In this document: piece after piece, positions 45,489 through 55,473 of the stretch | Layout: each line of letters opens with the position of its first letter | How positions within the stretch are numbered: the stretch's first letter is position 1 | DNA from: an uncultured Pelagibacteraceae bacterium | GTDB taxonomy: Bacteria > Pseudomonadota > Alphaproteobacteria > Pelagibacterales > AG-422-B15 | Length of the DNA stretch: 56,568 nucleotides | Assembly: GCA_902564295.1 (NCBI GenBank) | Contig: CACFAO010000008.1 | Coordinates: forward strand, 1 to 56,568 | Direction: 5' to 3' | Program-made: the position numbers and the translations under genes | The notes under the pieces: generated by a model | Told to the model about the DNA's origin: nothing | The model's input: the letters and a program-made list of their open reading frames with translations, nothing else | Databases searched by the model: none

Positions 45489-45520
45489 TAAAGGGGGCCA
45501 CTTGGCCCCCTTTTTTTATG
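45489..45520 (+). terminator. Intrinsic terminator/attenuator between aapJ and aapQ
   Basis: AAGGGGGCC (45491-45499) and GGCCCCCTT (45504-45512) form a nine-base stem with the loop ACTT, followed by a T7 run. It is the clearest G+C-rich hairpin in the window. It would separate abundant aapJ message from partial read-through into aapQMP. Confidence 0.92.
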
Positions 45521-45558
45521 TGTAAATAGTACAAATCAATATATAGTTCCTAGCTGTT

Positions 45559-46737
45559 ATGGAGACGGACAAATCAAAAATCGGAACTTTTATATTTAAT
45601 AGAAGTGTTCAAGGAGCCTTCTACCAGCTAATAACATTAGGGTTAGTAGCACTTGGAATTTACTACATAGTTACTAATACAGCTCGCAATATGTTGGAAC
45701 GGGGCTTGGCAAGTGGTTTTCACTTTCTAGGAGTTGAGTCTCAATTTGATATAGGCATGACTCTCATAGAGTATTCGCCAACATCTACTTATTTTGACTC
45801 ATTTATTGTTGGTTTATTGAATACCTTGCTGGTTGCAGGAATAGGAATTCTTTTTGCAACAATAATCGGATTTACTGTAGGTATTATGCGTTTGTCATCA
45901 AATTGGTTGATTGCAAAGATTGCAGAGACTTACGTTGAAATTCTTAGAAATATTCCATTGCTTCTTCAAATATTTTTTTGGTACTTTGCCGTTTTAAGGG
46001 CGCTTCCGAAACCAAAACAAAGTTTGGAGCTTTACGATTCTTTTTTTCTAAATAACAGAGGATTATTTATACCTGACACAGTATTTGGTGAAGGGTCATC
46101 AATAATATTTTACTTGCTTTGGCTAACAATAATAATCTCAATTGGAATATTCATTTGGGCAAAACGCAGACAAAATAGAACTGGTGAGAGATTTCCTGCC
46201 TTCTATGTATCTATAGCATTAATCTTAGGTACTTTCTTAATAAGTTTAGCGGCAACTGGATTTCCAGTTTCTTTCGAATACCCTGAATTAAAAGGTTTCA
46301 ATTTTAAAGGCGGTGTAAAGTTAATACCTGAATTAGTTGCATTAACTTTTGCATTAGCCATGTACACAGCATCATTTATTGCAGAGGTAGTCAGAGGTGG
46401 CATAATGGCAGTTTCAAAAGGACAAACTGAAGCAGCAAAATCTGTTGGTCTAAAACAAAATCTAATACTACGACTAATTATAATTCCTCAGGCATTAAGG
46501 GTTATCGTTCCTCCATTAACTAATCAATATTTAAACTTAACTAAAAATTCATCATTGGCAGCTGCCATAGCATATCCGGATCTCGTTTTAGTTTTTGCTG
46601 GAACAGCTTTAATGCAAACCGGTCAAGCAATTGAAATTATTGGAATGGTAATGGGTGTATATCTATTTTTAAGTTTGTTTACGTCTTTAATTATGAATCT
46701 ATTCAACAGATTTATGAAAGTTGATGGTGAAAGATAA
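45559..46737 (+). CDS. aapQ: General L-amino acid ABC transporter permease
   Basis: 392 residues, several membrane helices, with an HisM-type permease domain: the periplasmic-side loop, VEILRNIPLLLQIFFWYF and the coupling signature SVGLKQNLILRLIIIPQALRV near the C-terminus. The long insert between helices is characteristic of AapQ/BztB. It overlaps nothing and is followed immediately by aapM. Confidence 0.93.
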   Translation: METDKSKIGTFIFNRSVQGAFYQLITLGLVALGIYYIVTNTARNMLERGLASGFHFLGVESQFDIGMTLIEYSPTSTYFDSFIVGLLNTLLVAGIGILFATIIGFTVGIMRLSSNWLIAKIAETYVEILRNIPLLLQIFFWYFAVLRALPKPKQSLELYDSFFLNNRGLFIPDTVFGEGSSIIFYLLWLTIIISIGIFIWAKRRQNRTGERFPAFYVSIALILGTFLISLAATGFPVSFEYPELKGFNFKGGVKLIPELVALTFALAMYTASFIAEVVRGGIMAVSKGQTEAAKSVGLKQNLILRLIIIPQALRVIVPPLTNQYLNLTKNSSLAAAIAYPDLVLVFAGTALMQTGQAIEIIGMVMGVYLFLSLFTSLIMNLFNRFMKVDGER

Positions 46738-47820
46738 ATGAGTTTAGCAAATAAAGAAATTGGACCTCCGGTTATAGAGTTAGGAGTAATGGGATGGCTT
46801 AGAAAAAACCTTTTTTCTAATTGGTATAATTCGTTACTAACAATTTTTGGTGTATATTTACTTTATATTTTAATTCCTCCTTTGGTAAACTGGATCTTTT
46901 TAGATGCAAACTTTGTTGGTTCTACCCGAGATGACTGCACTAATGAGGGAGCATGTTGGATATTTATACGGCAAAATATCAAGCTTATATTTTATGGGTT
47001 ATATCCAACAGAAGAATTATGGAGGATAAATTTTGTTTACCTCATTTTATTTATTTCAGGTGTCTATCTACTAATTCCTGAATTAAAGTACAAGGGATGG
47101 GTCGGTGCGTTCTTATTAATAATATTCCCTATCATTTGTGTTATTATGCTTTCAGGAGGTCTTGGTCTTGAAGCAGTTGAAACCCGTTTATGGGGCGGCT
47201 TATTTTTAACATTAGTGATTGCAGGAGTAGGAATTGTACTATCTCTTCCAATTGGAGTTATGTTAGCTCTTGGCAGAAGGTCAAAACTTCCAGTAGTTTC
47301 AATTTTATGCACAATTTTTATCGAAATCTGGCGTGGAGTTCCACTAATTACAGTTTTATTTATGGCATCCAACATGTTTCCGCTGTTTATGCCAGAGGGT
47401 GTAAATTTTGATAAATTAATTCGTGCATTGATAGGGGTGATGTTCTTTTCAGCAGCTTATCTAGCAGAAGTTGTCCGAGGTGGTTTGCAGGCAATGCCAA
47501 AGGGACAGTACGAAGCATCGCAAGCTGTTGGGTTAACCTACTGGAGAATGATGACTTTAGTAATTTTACCTCAGTCACTCAAAATGGTGATACCAGCAAT
47601 TATAGGAAGCTTTATAGCAATATTTAAGGATACAACCTTGGTTTTAGTTATAGGTTTATTTGATTTTCTTGGTATTATTCAATTTGTTGGAACAAACCCA
47701 GATTGGTTAGGCTTTTCTCATGAAGGTTATGTATTTGCTGCGGCGGTATTTTGGGTTTTTTGTTATGCTATGAGCTGGTATAGTCAGCGACTTGAAAAGA
47801 AATTAGATACAGGAAGATAA
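46738..47820 (+). CDS. aapM: General L-amino acid ABC transporter permease
   Basis: 360 residues. N-terminal helix followed by a long periplasmic loop, then a permease domain with [20 protein letters not shown] and the coupling segment [16 protein letters not shown], then [17 protein letters not shown]. Forms a heterodimer with AapQ. Starts one base after the aapQ stop; aapP follows after two bases. Confidence 0.93.
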   Translation: MSLANKEIGPPVIELGVMGWLRKNLFSNWYNSLLTIFGVYLLYILIPPLVNWIFLDANFVGSTRDDCTNEGACWIFIRQNIKLIFYGLYPTEELWRINFVYLILFISGVYLLIPELKYKGWVGAFLLIIFPIICVIMLSGGLGLEAVETRLWGGLFLTLVIAGVGIVLSLPIGVMLALGRRSKLPVVSILCTIFIEIWRGVPLITVLFMASNMFPLFMPEGVNFDKLIRALIGVMFFSAAYLAEVVRGGLQAMPKGQYEASQAVGLTYWRMMTLVILPQSLKMVIPAIIGSFIAIFKDTTLVLVIGLFDFLGIIQFVGTNPDWLGFSHEGYVFAAAVFWVFCYAMSWYSQRLEKKLDTGR

Positions 47821-47822
47821 GT

Positions 47823-48560
47823 ATGAGCTCTGAATTAATGATAGAAATGAAAAATGTTCACAAATGGTTTGGTGAACTGCACGTATTAAATGACATTAAT
47901 CTTGAGATTAATAAAGGAGAAAAGATTGTTATTTGTGGTCCATCCGGATCTGGCAAATCAACACTTATCAGATGTATCAATAGATTAGAGGAACATCAAA
48001 GGGGAAATATTATAGTAGAAGGCACAGAGCTAACTAACGATAGTAGAAGTATCGAGAGAATTCGAGGAGAAGTTGGAATGGTATTCCAGCAATTTAATTT
48101 ATTCCCACATTTATCCATATTAGACAATTGTTCACTTGCACCTATATGGGTACGCAAACTACCAAAAGCCGAAGCAAAAGAAAAAGCTATGGAATATTTA
48201 AAACGAGTTCAAATAGATGATCAGGCACACAAGTATCCTGCTCAGTTATCTGGTGGCCAACAGCAAAGAGCGGCAATAGCACGAGCGCTTTGTATGGAGC
48301 CAAGAATTATGCTTTTTGATGAACCCACTTCAGCTCTTGATCCTGAGATGATTAAGGAAGTGTTAGATGTGATGGTTGGCCTTGCTCAAGGCGGCATGAC
48401 AATGATTGTTGTTACACATGAAATGGGATTTGCCAAGGAGGTTGCTGATAGCATCATTTTCATGGATGAGGGACAAATCGTAGAAGCAAAAAATCCAAAA
48501 GACTTTTTTGACAATCCTGAAAGTGAGCGAACTAAAACATTCTTAAGCCAAATTTTATAA
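47823..48560 (+). CDS. aapP: General L-amino acid ABC transporter ATP-binding protein
   Basis: 245 residues with Walker [11 protein letters not shown]-loop [15 protein letters not shown] signature [15 protein letters not shown], Walker [14 protein letters not shown] and H-loop VVTHEM. Powers amino-acid uptake through AapQM. Its stop lies two bases before the 3' end of the convergent tRNA-Asn gene. Confidence 0.95.
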   Translation: MSSELMIEMKNVHKWFGELHVLNDINLEINKGEKIVICGPSGSGKSTLIRCINRLEEHQRGNIIVEGTELTNDSRSIERIRGEVGMVFQQFNLFPHLSILDNCSLAPIWVRKLPKAEAKEKAMEYLKRVQIDDQAHKYPAQLSGGQQQRAAIARALCMEPRIMLFDEPTSALDPEMIKEVLDVMVGLAQGGMTMIVVTHEMGFAKEVADSIIFMDEGQIVEAKNPKDFFDNPESERTKTFLSQIL

Positions 48561-48562
48561 TT

Positions 48563-48638
48563 TGGCTCCCCGGACTGGACTCGAACCAGTGACAAAGCGG
48601 TTAACAGCCGCTTGCTCTACCAACTGAGCTACCGGGGA
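48563..48638 (-). tRNA. tRNA-Asn (anticodon GTT)
   Basis: Read on the - strand: acceptor TCCCCGG with CCGGGGA, D arm TAGCTCAGTTGGTAGAGC, anticodon stem and loop CTGTTAA giving GTT, T arm TGGTTCGAGTCC. CCA is encoded. It lies just beyond aapP. Confidence 0.97.
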
Positions 48639-48713
48639 TTATGTAATTTCTTATAACAAAAGATAAAGTTTATATCTAGTTTTACTTTGATAAGAAAGAT
48701 ATAAATACTCTTA

Positions 48714-49730
48714 ATGACAGTACAAAAAGACAATATTTATGAATTTGGATTTGGGAGAAGTGATCAAGTATCTAAAAATGTAAATTTACTTGATGAAGCT
48801 GTATTTAGCTTTTTGTACGGCGGTTTATTTAAAGTACTTAAATCACTTGCGCTTACAAGTTTATTAGATTTAGAAATTGTATTTAGGCTTTACGTTAATT
48901 TTTATAAAGGTCTATCATTTTATGACATTCAATATTTTACTCAATCCCCAGAAAGAACCCTTTGGAGGAGGTTAAAATATCTTGAAGAGAATGGAGTAAT
49001 AAGAAAATCAAAAAACCAAAAAGATAAAAGAACAATCAGGTTTTTATTATCAAAAAACTCATATGATAAATTAAGTAGTTCAATACCAAAAGAAGACTTA
49101 GCTATTACGATTTCAAAAATTGCTATGTCTTACGCTGATAAACTTTGGATGTTTAATGTGAGAGATCCCAACAAAGTTAGAAAAACACTTTTAAATCTTG
49201 CAAGAAGTTCAGTTTCATTAAATGAAAATAACTTTCTTTGTCAATTTGCCTTTGGATTATCGTATTATTATGGTGGTAATTTTGATCTTGCTTTGAATCA
49301 TTCTTACAACTCAATCAAGCTAAATAAGAAGTTTGCACATGGACGTCGATTATTTGGTTCATCCTTGTTTCAAATTGATGAGAAAAAAAGAGCATATCAA
49401 GAGATGGATAAAGCACTTGAATTGTACGAGGATATTTATGGGCAATGGAGAACATATTATGAGCTTTGGAGATTCAACTTTATTGATGAAAAAATTAAGG
49501 ATGCGCAAAAATATTCAGAAAAATTAATAAGACTGCAGCCAGAATATCCACAATCTTATATTGCCTATCTTGCTTCGCATGAAAAAGGTACATCGATAAG
49601 GTCAATGAAAAGTAAGCTCAATCAATTGCTACCAAATTTTTCACCTCCGATGATAAAAAATTTTCATTCATGGATACGTGATGATCAAGCAGATAGAATT
49701 ATTCAATCACTCAAAAAACACCTAGTTTAA
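48714..49730 (+). CDS. Winged-helix DNA-binding protein with TPR-like C-terminal half
   Basis: 338 residues. Residues about 50-120 look like a MarR-type winged helix: a helical pair, a recognition helix after FTQSPERTLWRRLKYLEENG and a wing KDKRTIRFLLSKNSYDKL. Residues about 170-290 look like TPR helices (LCQFAFGLSYYYGGNFDLALNHSYNSI, KRAYQEMDKALELYEDIYG). This suggests a regulator that senses a protein partner. I do not recognise a named family. It lies between two tRNA genes on the opposite strand. Confidence 0.6.
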   Translation: MTVQKDNIYEFGFGRSDQVSKNVNLLDEAVFSFLYGGLFKVLKSLALTSLLDLEIVFRLYVNFYKGLSFYDIQYFTQSPERTLWRRLKYLEENGVIRKSKNQKDKRTIRFLLSKNSYDKLSSSIPKEDLAITISKIAMSYADKLWMFNVRDPNKVRKTLLNLARSSVSLNENNFLCQFAFGLSYYYGGNFDLALNHSYNSIKLNKKFAHGRRLFGSSLFQIDEKKRAYQEMDKALELYEDIYGQWRTYYELWRFNFIDEKIKDAQKYSEKLIRLQPEYPQSYIAYLASHEKGTSIRSMKSKLNQLLPNFSPPMIKNFHSWIRDDQADRIIQSLKKHLV

Positions 49731-49736
49731 AATGAA

Positions 49737-49810
49737 TGGAGGCCACGACCGGAATCGAACCGGTATACAAGGATTTGCAGTCCTCTGCGTAACCATTCCG
49801 CCACGTGGCC
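49737..49810 (-). tRNA. tRNA-Cys (anticodon GCA)
   Basis: Read on the - strand: acceptor GGCCACG pairs with CGTGGCC, the anticodon stem-loop is AGGACTGCAAATCCT with GCA, and the T arm has CGGTTCGATTCCG; CCA is encoded. It begins six bases after the stop of the preceding coding region, on the opposite strand. Confidence 0.97.
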
Positions 49811-49904
49811 TAAATTTAGGTTTTATATATCATTAATAATCACAAAATGTGAATAATTTTGAAAAGTAAGTAATCATATACTATAAAAACGTATCAATAA
49901 AATT

Positions 49905-50555
49905 ATGGCAGAAGCAACACTCAATAAAAATATGATTGAAGGGCAAATAAAGCCAATAAACGGTATGAGCGAGGAACTGCTCTCTGTTTTTTATGCCCTT
50001 GATAGAAATGACTTCATGCCCGAGGCTATGAAAGAAATGTCATATGTTGAAAAAAATATCATATTACAGGATAACAGGACAATTCTGAAGCCAAGCCTTA
50101 TTGCTCAAATAGCTTTAAACATTAACTTGAAAGCTAACGAGAATGTTTTGATATTAGGAGCAACTACCGGTTATCTAAGTGCAATTTTATCTAATCAAGC
50201 AGAAACAGTCATCGTTGTTGAAGAAAATGAGCAGCTTCTAAATAATTCTGAAAATGCAATAAAAAAAAATAATATAAATAATGTAGTCTTCATTAAAAAT
50301 GAAATTGTGAAAGGATATAATGAACAATCACCTTTTAACGTAATTATAATTGAAGGCGCTATACAAGAAGTTCCACTAAATATAATTGATCAATTAGACG
50401 AAGAAGGAAGGCTTTTTGCTATTGTTCAAGAAGGAGAAATCTGTTCAGCCAAATTATTCAAAAAGAACGGGCGTTCAATTGGTGAACAAAAGTTATTTAA
50501 TTGTTCAATACCAGTTTTAAGCATGTTCATTAAAAAAAATAGCTTTAGTTTCTAA
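49905..50555 (+). CDS. Protein-L-isoaspartate O-methyltransferase-like protein
   Basis: 216 residues. SAM-binding motif I (VLILGATTGYLSAIL) and the preceding helix ILKPSLIAQIALN fit the PCMT family, as does the start ATLNKNMIEGQIKPINGMSEELL. This is the form that lies upstream of tolC or popZ in alphaproteobacteria. Members here often diverge from the active enzyme; the catalytic role in repairing isoaspartyl residues is inferred. Confidence 0.8.
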   Translation: MAEATLNKNMIEGQIKPINGMSEELLSVFYALDRNDFMPEAMKEMSYVEKNIILQDNRTILKPSLIAQIALNINLKANENVLILGATTGYLSAILSNQAETVIVVEENEQLLNNSENAIKKNNINNVVFIKNEIVKGYNEQSPFNVIIIEGAIQEVPLNIIDQLDEEGRLFAIVQEGEICSAKLFKKNGRSIGEQKLFNCSIPVLSMFIKKNSFSF

Positions 50556-50581
50556 CTACTTATCGCTATAAAAGTATTTAA

Positions 50582-50989
50582 ATGAATAAAAATAGTCCAA
50601 ATACAGAAGAGATACTAGATGCTATTAAAAACATGATGTCTGAGAAATCTGCGCATCATGATGAAGGGCTACCTAAAGACGTAATTGAGCTCACAAATCC
50701 AATTGATGAAGATGCAAAAAGAGAGCATGATAAGATAGATATACTAGAATTATCTAATCCAATTAATGATAAAAAAATAAAAAATACTGAAGATAACAAA
50801 GCCGTATTAGATAAAAGCATTGAAGATACAATAAATGAGGAACAAATTAAACAGGCGGTACGAGATGCAGTAGCTTCATTGCCGCAGTCAAAATTAGACC
50901 AAATCATTAATGAAGAGCTAACAAAAATTATACAAGAGAGATTAAATTCATCAAAAATCATCATTAGCACAGAAAACAAAAAAAACTAA
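50582..50989 (+). CDS. Short PopZ-like (DUF2497) protein
   Basis: 135 residues, acidic. N-terminus NTEEILDAIKNMMSE resembles the first helix of the pole-organising protein PopZ (DUF2497), and it lies before valS as in many alphaproteobacteria. Two copies of a short motif occur: VIELTNPID (34-42) and ILELSNPIN (54-62). The usual C-terminal oligomerisation helices (with the conserved WLD-nLP) are not seen; only a helix at about 84-125 is present. So a reduced PopZ relative, function at poles uncertain. Its stop overlaps the valS start by one base. Confidence 0.65.
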   Translation: MNKNSPNTEEILDAIKNMMSEKSAHHDEGLPKDVIELTNPIDEDAKREHDKIDILELSNPINDKKIKNTEDNKAVLDKSIEDTINEEQIKQAVRDAVASLPQSKLDQIINEELTKIIQERLNSSKIIISTENKKN

Positions 50990-53628
50990 TGTTGGAAAAA
51001 TATTATCAACCCAGTCTTGTTGAAGATAAAATTTATGAAGCATGGCAAAATGAAGGAGATTTTAAACCTCTAGAGTCTTCAAGTGATGCTTACTGCATAG
51101 TGATTCCTCCTCCAAATGTTACAGGAACACTTCATATGGGCCATGCTCTTAATAACACTCTTCAGGATATCTTGGTTAGGTTTTATAGAATGCAGGGCAA
51201 AAGTGTTCTGTGGCAGCCTGGTACGGACCATGCTGGTATCGCGACAGAAATGGTTGTTGAAAGAGAACTAAAAAAAAGAGATATAAATAAAAAAGATTTG
51301 TCCCGTGAAAAATTTATTGAACATGTATGGGAATGGAAAAATCAATCTGGTAATGAAATTATTAATCAATTAAAGCGACTAGGATGCTCATGCGATTGGT
51401 CTAGAGAAAGGTTTACTTTAGATGAAGGTTTGTCAAAAGCAGTAAGATTTGTATTCGTTAAATTATATAATGATAAACTTATTTACAAAGATAAAAGATT
51501 AAGTAATTGGGACCCAAAATTAAAAACGACTATTTCAGATTTAGAAGTCATCCAAAAAGAAGTAAAAGGTTCTCTCTGGTATATAGACTACAAATTAGAA
51601 AATGAAAATAAGGCAATAACAATTGCAACAACTCGACCTGAAACAATGCTTGGAGATACAGCAATTGCTGTTCACCCTGATGATAAAAGGTTCAAAGATT
51701 TTGTGGGTAAGTATGCATATATTCCCATCCTTAATAAAAAAATTATTATTATTGCTGATGAATATGTGAAAGTGGATCAAGGCTCTGGTGCTGTTAAAAT
51801 AACTCCTGCTCATGATTTTAATGATTATGAAATAGGAAAAAGACACAATCTTGAAGTAATAAATATTTTTAATGAAAATGCTGAGCTTAATGAAAACTGC
51901 CCAATCGAGTATCAAAATCTTGATCGTTTTAAAGCAAGAGAGAAAATCGTTAATGAATTAGAAACTATTGGAGCGCTAAATAAAGTTGAAGAGAATATTC
52001 ATACTGTGCCATATGGGGATAGATCAGGTGAAGTAGTAGAGCCATGGCTTACAGATCAATGGTTTGTAAATGCAAAAAAATTGTCTTTAAATGCAATCGA
52101 AAAGGTAAAAATAAAAGAAACAATCTTTGTTCCTCAAAATTGGGAAAAAACATATTTTGATTGGATGGAAAATATTCAGCCTTGGTGCATTTCAAGACAA
52201 TTAATATGGGGTCATCAAATACCGGCTTGGTATGGGCCAGATGGAGAAATTTTTGTTGCGGAAAATTCAGATGAGGCTCACAAGATGGCCAAGGAAAAAT
52301 ATAAAAAAGATGTAAAGCTTACTCAAGATGAAGATGTTCTTGATACATGGTTTTCTTCAGCTTTATGGCCTTTTTCTACTCTAGGATGGCCTGAGGAAAC
52401 GCCAGAGTTTCAAAAATTTTATCCCACATCAACTCTAGTGACCGGTTTCGATATTATATTTTTTTGGGTCGCTCGCATGATGATGCTGGGTTTATATTTT
52501 ACAAATAATGTCCCATTCAGTGAAGTGTATGTTCATGCTTTAGTCAGAGATGAAAAAGGACAGAAAATGTCTAAGTCAAAAGGAAATGTTATAGATCCTT
52601 TAATATTGATGGATGAATTTGGAGCAGACTCTCTAAGGATGACACTTTGTTCAATGGCCGCTCAAGGTAGAGATATAAAACTTTCAAAGCAGAGAGTTGA
52701 AGGCTATAGAAATTTTATTACTAAGATTTGGAATGCAGTAAAGTTATGTGAAATGAATGAATGTCTATATGTAGACTTTGAAACCAAAAATACCCAAAAT
52801 ATATTTAATTTGTGGATTTTGAATGAACTTGAAATCTGTAGAAAAAAAACAGAACAAGCAATTAAAGACTATAAGTTTAATGAAGCAGCAAACGAGCTTT
52901 ATAAATTTACGTGGAGTATATTTTGTGATTGGTACCTTGAAATTACAAAAATTATATATTCTTTAAATGATAAAATAATAATAAATGAGACTAAACAAAT
53001 TACCTCACTCATACTTTCAAAAATTTTAGTTATGCTGCATCCAATTATACCTTTTTTTACAGAACATGTTTGGGGTCAAGCAACGAATATACTAGAGAAA
53101 GGATCTGAAAGAATTAGCCAATCTCAATGGCCGCAGAAATTAGATTTTGAACCAACAAAAAGCGATAAAGTAAATTTATTTATTAATTTGATATCATCAA
53201 TTAGATCTACGAGGGCTGAGCTCAATGTACCCGCTAAGTCCAAAGTTAAAATAAGTTATTCAAGTGTTAGTTCGGATTTAGAGGAAATAATTGAAAAAAA
53301 TAAAGAAATAATTATTTCACTTACACGATCTGACTCATTTGAAAAAAATGAATTTTCTAAAGATGAGGGCATGGTTCAGGTCATTTTTAATGATGGTTTG
53401 ATATATTTATCACTTAAGGGTATTATTGATTTTGAAGAAGAAAAAAGAAGGTTGCAAAAAAATCTACAAAAAACTGAAGAAGAATTAAGTAAAATACATA
53501 GCAAGTTAAACGACATAAATTTTATAAATAATGCGCCGAAGGAAATAATCATTGAACAAAAAGAAAGGGAAAAAGAGTATCAATTGTCTAAAGATAAAAT
53601 AACAAAAACTATTGAAAATTTTGAGTAA
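50989..53628 (+). CDS. valS: Valyl-tRNA synthetase
   Basis: 879 residues, class I. HIGH motif in PNVTGTLHMGHALNN (about residues 39-53), editing domain with TTRPETMLGDTAIAVHP, KMSKS motif in GQKMSKSKGNVIDP and a C-terminal coiled coil (EEEKRRLQKNLQKTEEEL). It charges tRNA-Val and edits threonine. ilvD follows after three bases. Confidence 0.97.
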   Translation: MLEKYYQPSLVEDKIYEAWQNEGDFKPLESSSDAYCIVIPPPNVTGTLHMGHALNNTLQDILVRFYRMQGKSVLWQPGTDHAGIATEMVVERELKKRDINKKDLSREKFIEHVWEWKNQSGNEIINQLKRLGCSCDWSRERFTLDEGLSKAVRFVFVKLYNDKLIYKDKRLSNWDPKLKTTISDLEVIQKEVKGSLWYIDYKLENENKAITIATTRPETMLGDTAIAVHPDDKRFKDFVGKYAYIPILNKKIIIIADEYVKVDQGSGAVKITPAHDFNDYEIGKRHNLEVINIFNENAELNENCPIEYQNLDRFKAREKIVNELETIGALNKVEENIHTVPYGDRSGEVVEPWLTDQWFVNAKKLSLNAIEKVKIKETIFVPQNWEKTYFDWMENIQPWCISRQLIWGHQIPAWYGPDGEIFVAENSDEAHKMAKEKYKKDVKLTQDEDVLDTWFSSALWPFSTLGWPEETPEFQKFYPTSTLVTGFDIIFFWVARMMMLGLYFTNNVPFSEVYVHALVRDEKGQKMSKSKGNVIDPLILMDEFGADSLRMTLCSMAAQGRDIKLSKQRVEGYRNFITKIWNAVKLCEMNECLYVDFETKNTQNIFNLWILNELEICRKKTEQAIKDYKFNEAANELYKFTWSIFCDWYLEITKIIYSLNDKIIINETKQITSLILSKILVMLHPIIPFFTEHVWGQATNILEKGSERISQSQWPQKLDFEPTKSDKVNLFINLISSIRSTRAELNVPAKSKVKISYSSVSSDLEEIIEKNKEIIISLTRSDSFEKNEFSKDEGMVQVIFNDGLIYLSLKGIIDFEEEKRRLQKNLQKTEEELSKIHSKLNDINFINNAPKEIIIEQKEREKEYQLSKDKITKTIENFE

Positions 53629-53631
53629 ATT

Positions 53632-55347
53632 ATGAAATTTAATAAAAATAGATTGCCAAGTCGTCACGTGTCTGTTGGGCCAGAAAGAGCCCCACATCGA
53701 TCATATTATTATGCCATGGGTATGAACGAAAATGACATTAATAAGCCATTTGTAGGCGTAGTTTCTACATGGAATGAGGCTGCACCTTGTAACATAGCGC
53801 TGATGCGACAAGCACAATCAGTTAAAAAAGGAGTAACTGAGGCAGAGGGAACACCACGCGAATTTTGTACAATTACTGTAACAGATGGCATTGCGATGGG
53901 CCACCAAGGCATGAAGTCTTCATTGGTTTCACGTGAAGTAATTGCAGACTCCACTGAACTGACAGTCAGAGGTCATTGTTATGATGCGATTGTTGGATTA
54001 GCTGGCTGCGATAAATCGCTTCCTGGCTTGATGATGGCGATGTGCAGATTAAATGTACCAAGTGTTTTTATGTATGGGGGCAGCATATTGCCTGGAAATT
54101 ATAAAGGCAAAGATGTAACAGTAGTTGATGTTTTCGAGGCAGTCGGTAAATTTTCATCTGGAAACGCCACTGAAGAAGAACTACATGAACTCGAATGTGT
54201 CGCGTGTCCAAGTGCAGGCGCTTGCGGTGGCCAATTTACAGCTAACACCATGGCGTGTGTTTCAGAAGCAATTGGTTTAGCGCTTCCATATTCTTCCGGA
54301 GCGCCCGCTCCTTATGAAGAAAGAGATAAATACGCATACGAGTCTGGAAAACAAGTCATGTATTTAATTGAAAATAATATTAGACCCCGCGACATAGTAA
54401 CAAAAAAATCATTAGAAAATGCCGCAACAATTGTAGCTGCAACTGGCGGTTCGACAAACGCTGGACTTCATCTTCCAGCTATTGCTCATGAATGTGGAAT
54501 TAAATTTGATTTAGATGACGTTGTAGAAATATTTAAGCGTACTCCTTACTTAGCCGATTTAAAGCCTGGAGGTCAATATGTTGCAAAGGATGTTTATGAA
54601 GCAGGGGGAGTTCCAATTATAATTAAAACTCTGTACGAGGGTGGTTATATTCACGGCGAATGTTTGACGGTCACAGGAAACACAATTGCTGAAAACTTAA
54701 AATCAGTTGAGTTTAACAAAAATCAAAAAGTTATACGACCATACGATGAGCCACTCAGCATTACGGGAGGTGTTGTAGGTTTAAAAGGAAATTTAGCACC
54801 AGAAGGAGCAATTGTAAAAGTTGCAGGAATGGAGAATTTGAAGTTTAATGGTCGCGCTAAGTGTTTTGACTGTGAGGAAGATGCATTTGAATGTGTAAAA
54901 AATGAAAATTATAAAGAGGGAGATGTTTTTGTTATTCGCTATGAAGGACCAAGAGGAGGTCCGGGTATGCGAGAGATGTTAGCTACGACCGCAGCAATTT
55001 ATGGTCAAGGAATGGGTGATAAAGTTGCACTCATTACAGACGGACGCTTCAGCGGTGCTACAAGAGGATTTTGCGTTGGACACGTCTCTCCTGAAGCAGC
55101 TGTTTGCGGCCCAATTGCACTTATAGAGAATGGCGATGAAATCATACTTGATGCTGAAAATGGCGAAATTTCTATTAATGTTCCATTGGAAACGCTAGAA
55201 AAGAGAAAGAAGTCATGGAAAGAGCGAAAAACAGACTTTAATTCTGGAACTCTATGGAAATACAGTCAAACCGTTGGTTCTGCAGTAAAAGGTGCAGTAA
55301 CTCACCCTGGAGCTGAAAAAGAAACTCACGTTTATAGCGAAATTTGA
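53632..55347 (+). CDS. ilvD: Dihydroxy-acid dehydratase
   Basis: 571 residues. Converts dihydroxyisovalerate and dihydroxymethylvalerate to the keto acids of valine and isoleucine synthesis. Iron-sulfur cysteines are in [29 protein letters not shown] and [12 protein letters not shown]; the substrate loop is GRFSGATRG. Its location after valS links branched-chain amino-acid synthesis to valine charging. Confidence 0.97.
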   Translation: MKFNKNRLPSRHVSVGPERAPHRSYYYAMGMNENDINKPFVGVVSTWNEAAPCNIALMRQAQSVKKGVTEAEGTPREFCTITVTDGIAMGHQGMKSSLVSREVIADSTELTVRGHCYDAIVGLAGCDKSLPGLMMAMCRLNVPSVFMYGGSILPGNYKGKDVTVVDVFEAVGKFSSGNATEEELHELECVACPSAGACGGQFTANTMACVSEAIGLALPYSSGAPAPYEERDKYAYESGKQVMYLIENNIRPRDIVTKKSLENAATIVAATGGSTNAGLHLPAIAHECGIKFDLDDVVEIFKRTPYLADLKPGGQYVAKDVYEAGGVPIIIKTLYEGGYIHGECLTVTGNTIAENLKSVEFNKNQKVIRPYDEPLSITGGVVGLKGNLAPEGAIVKVAGMENLKFNGRAKCFDCEEDAFECVKNENYKEGDVFVIRYEGPRGGPGMREMLATTAAIYGQGMGDKVALITDGRFSGATRGFCVGHVSPEAAVCGPIALIENGDEIILDAENGEISINVPLETLEKRKKSWKERKTDFNSGTLWKYSQTVGSAVKGAVTHPGAEKETHVYSEI

Positions 55348-55473
55348 ACCTTTCTCGTTATTAAAATTAATAGAGAAAATATACCGAATCATGGTTGAAA
55401 TAGCTTGTATATCGCTAATTTTTAGATGATAATTTTTCTTTATTATTAGCAAATTGATTAAGGGAGTCCAAAA

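Noticed and set aside
48563-49810. Possible genomic island between tRNA-Asn and tRNA-Cys
   Set aside because: No direct repeats of tRNA ends, integrase or compositional change was seen; only one gene lies between them.
51595-51915. 106-codon open frame on the - strand inside valS
   Set aside because: Antisense to the conserved editing domain of valS; a low-complexity product typical of AT-rich shadows.
55352-55380. Imperfect inverted repeat TTTCTC...GAGAAA after ilvD
   Set aside because: The stem is AT-rich with a bulge and is not followed by a T run, so a terminator is not supported.
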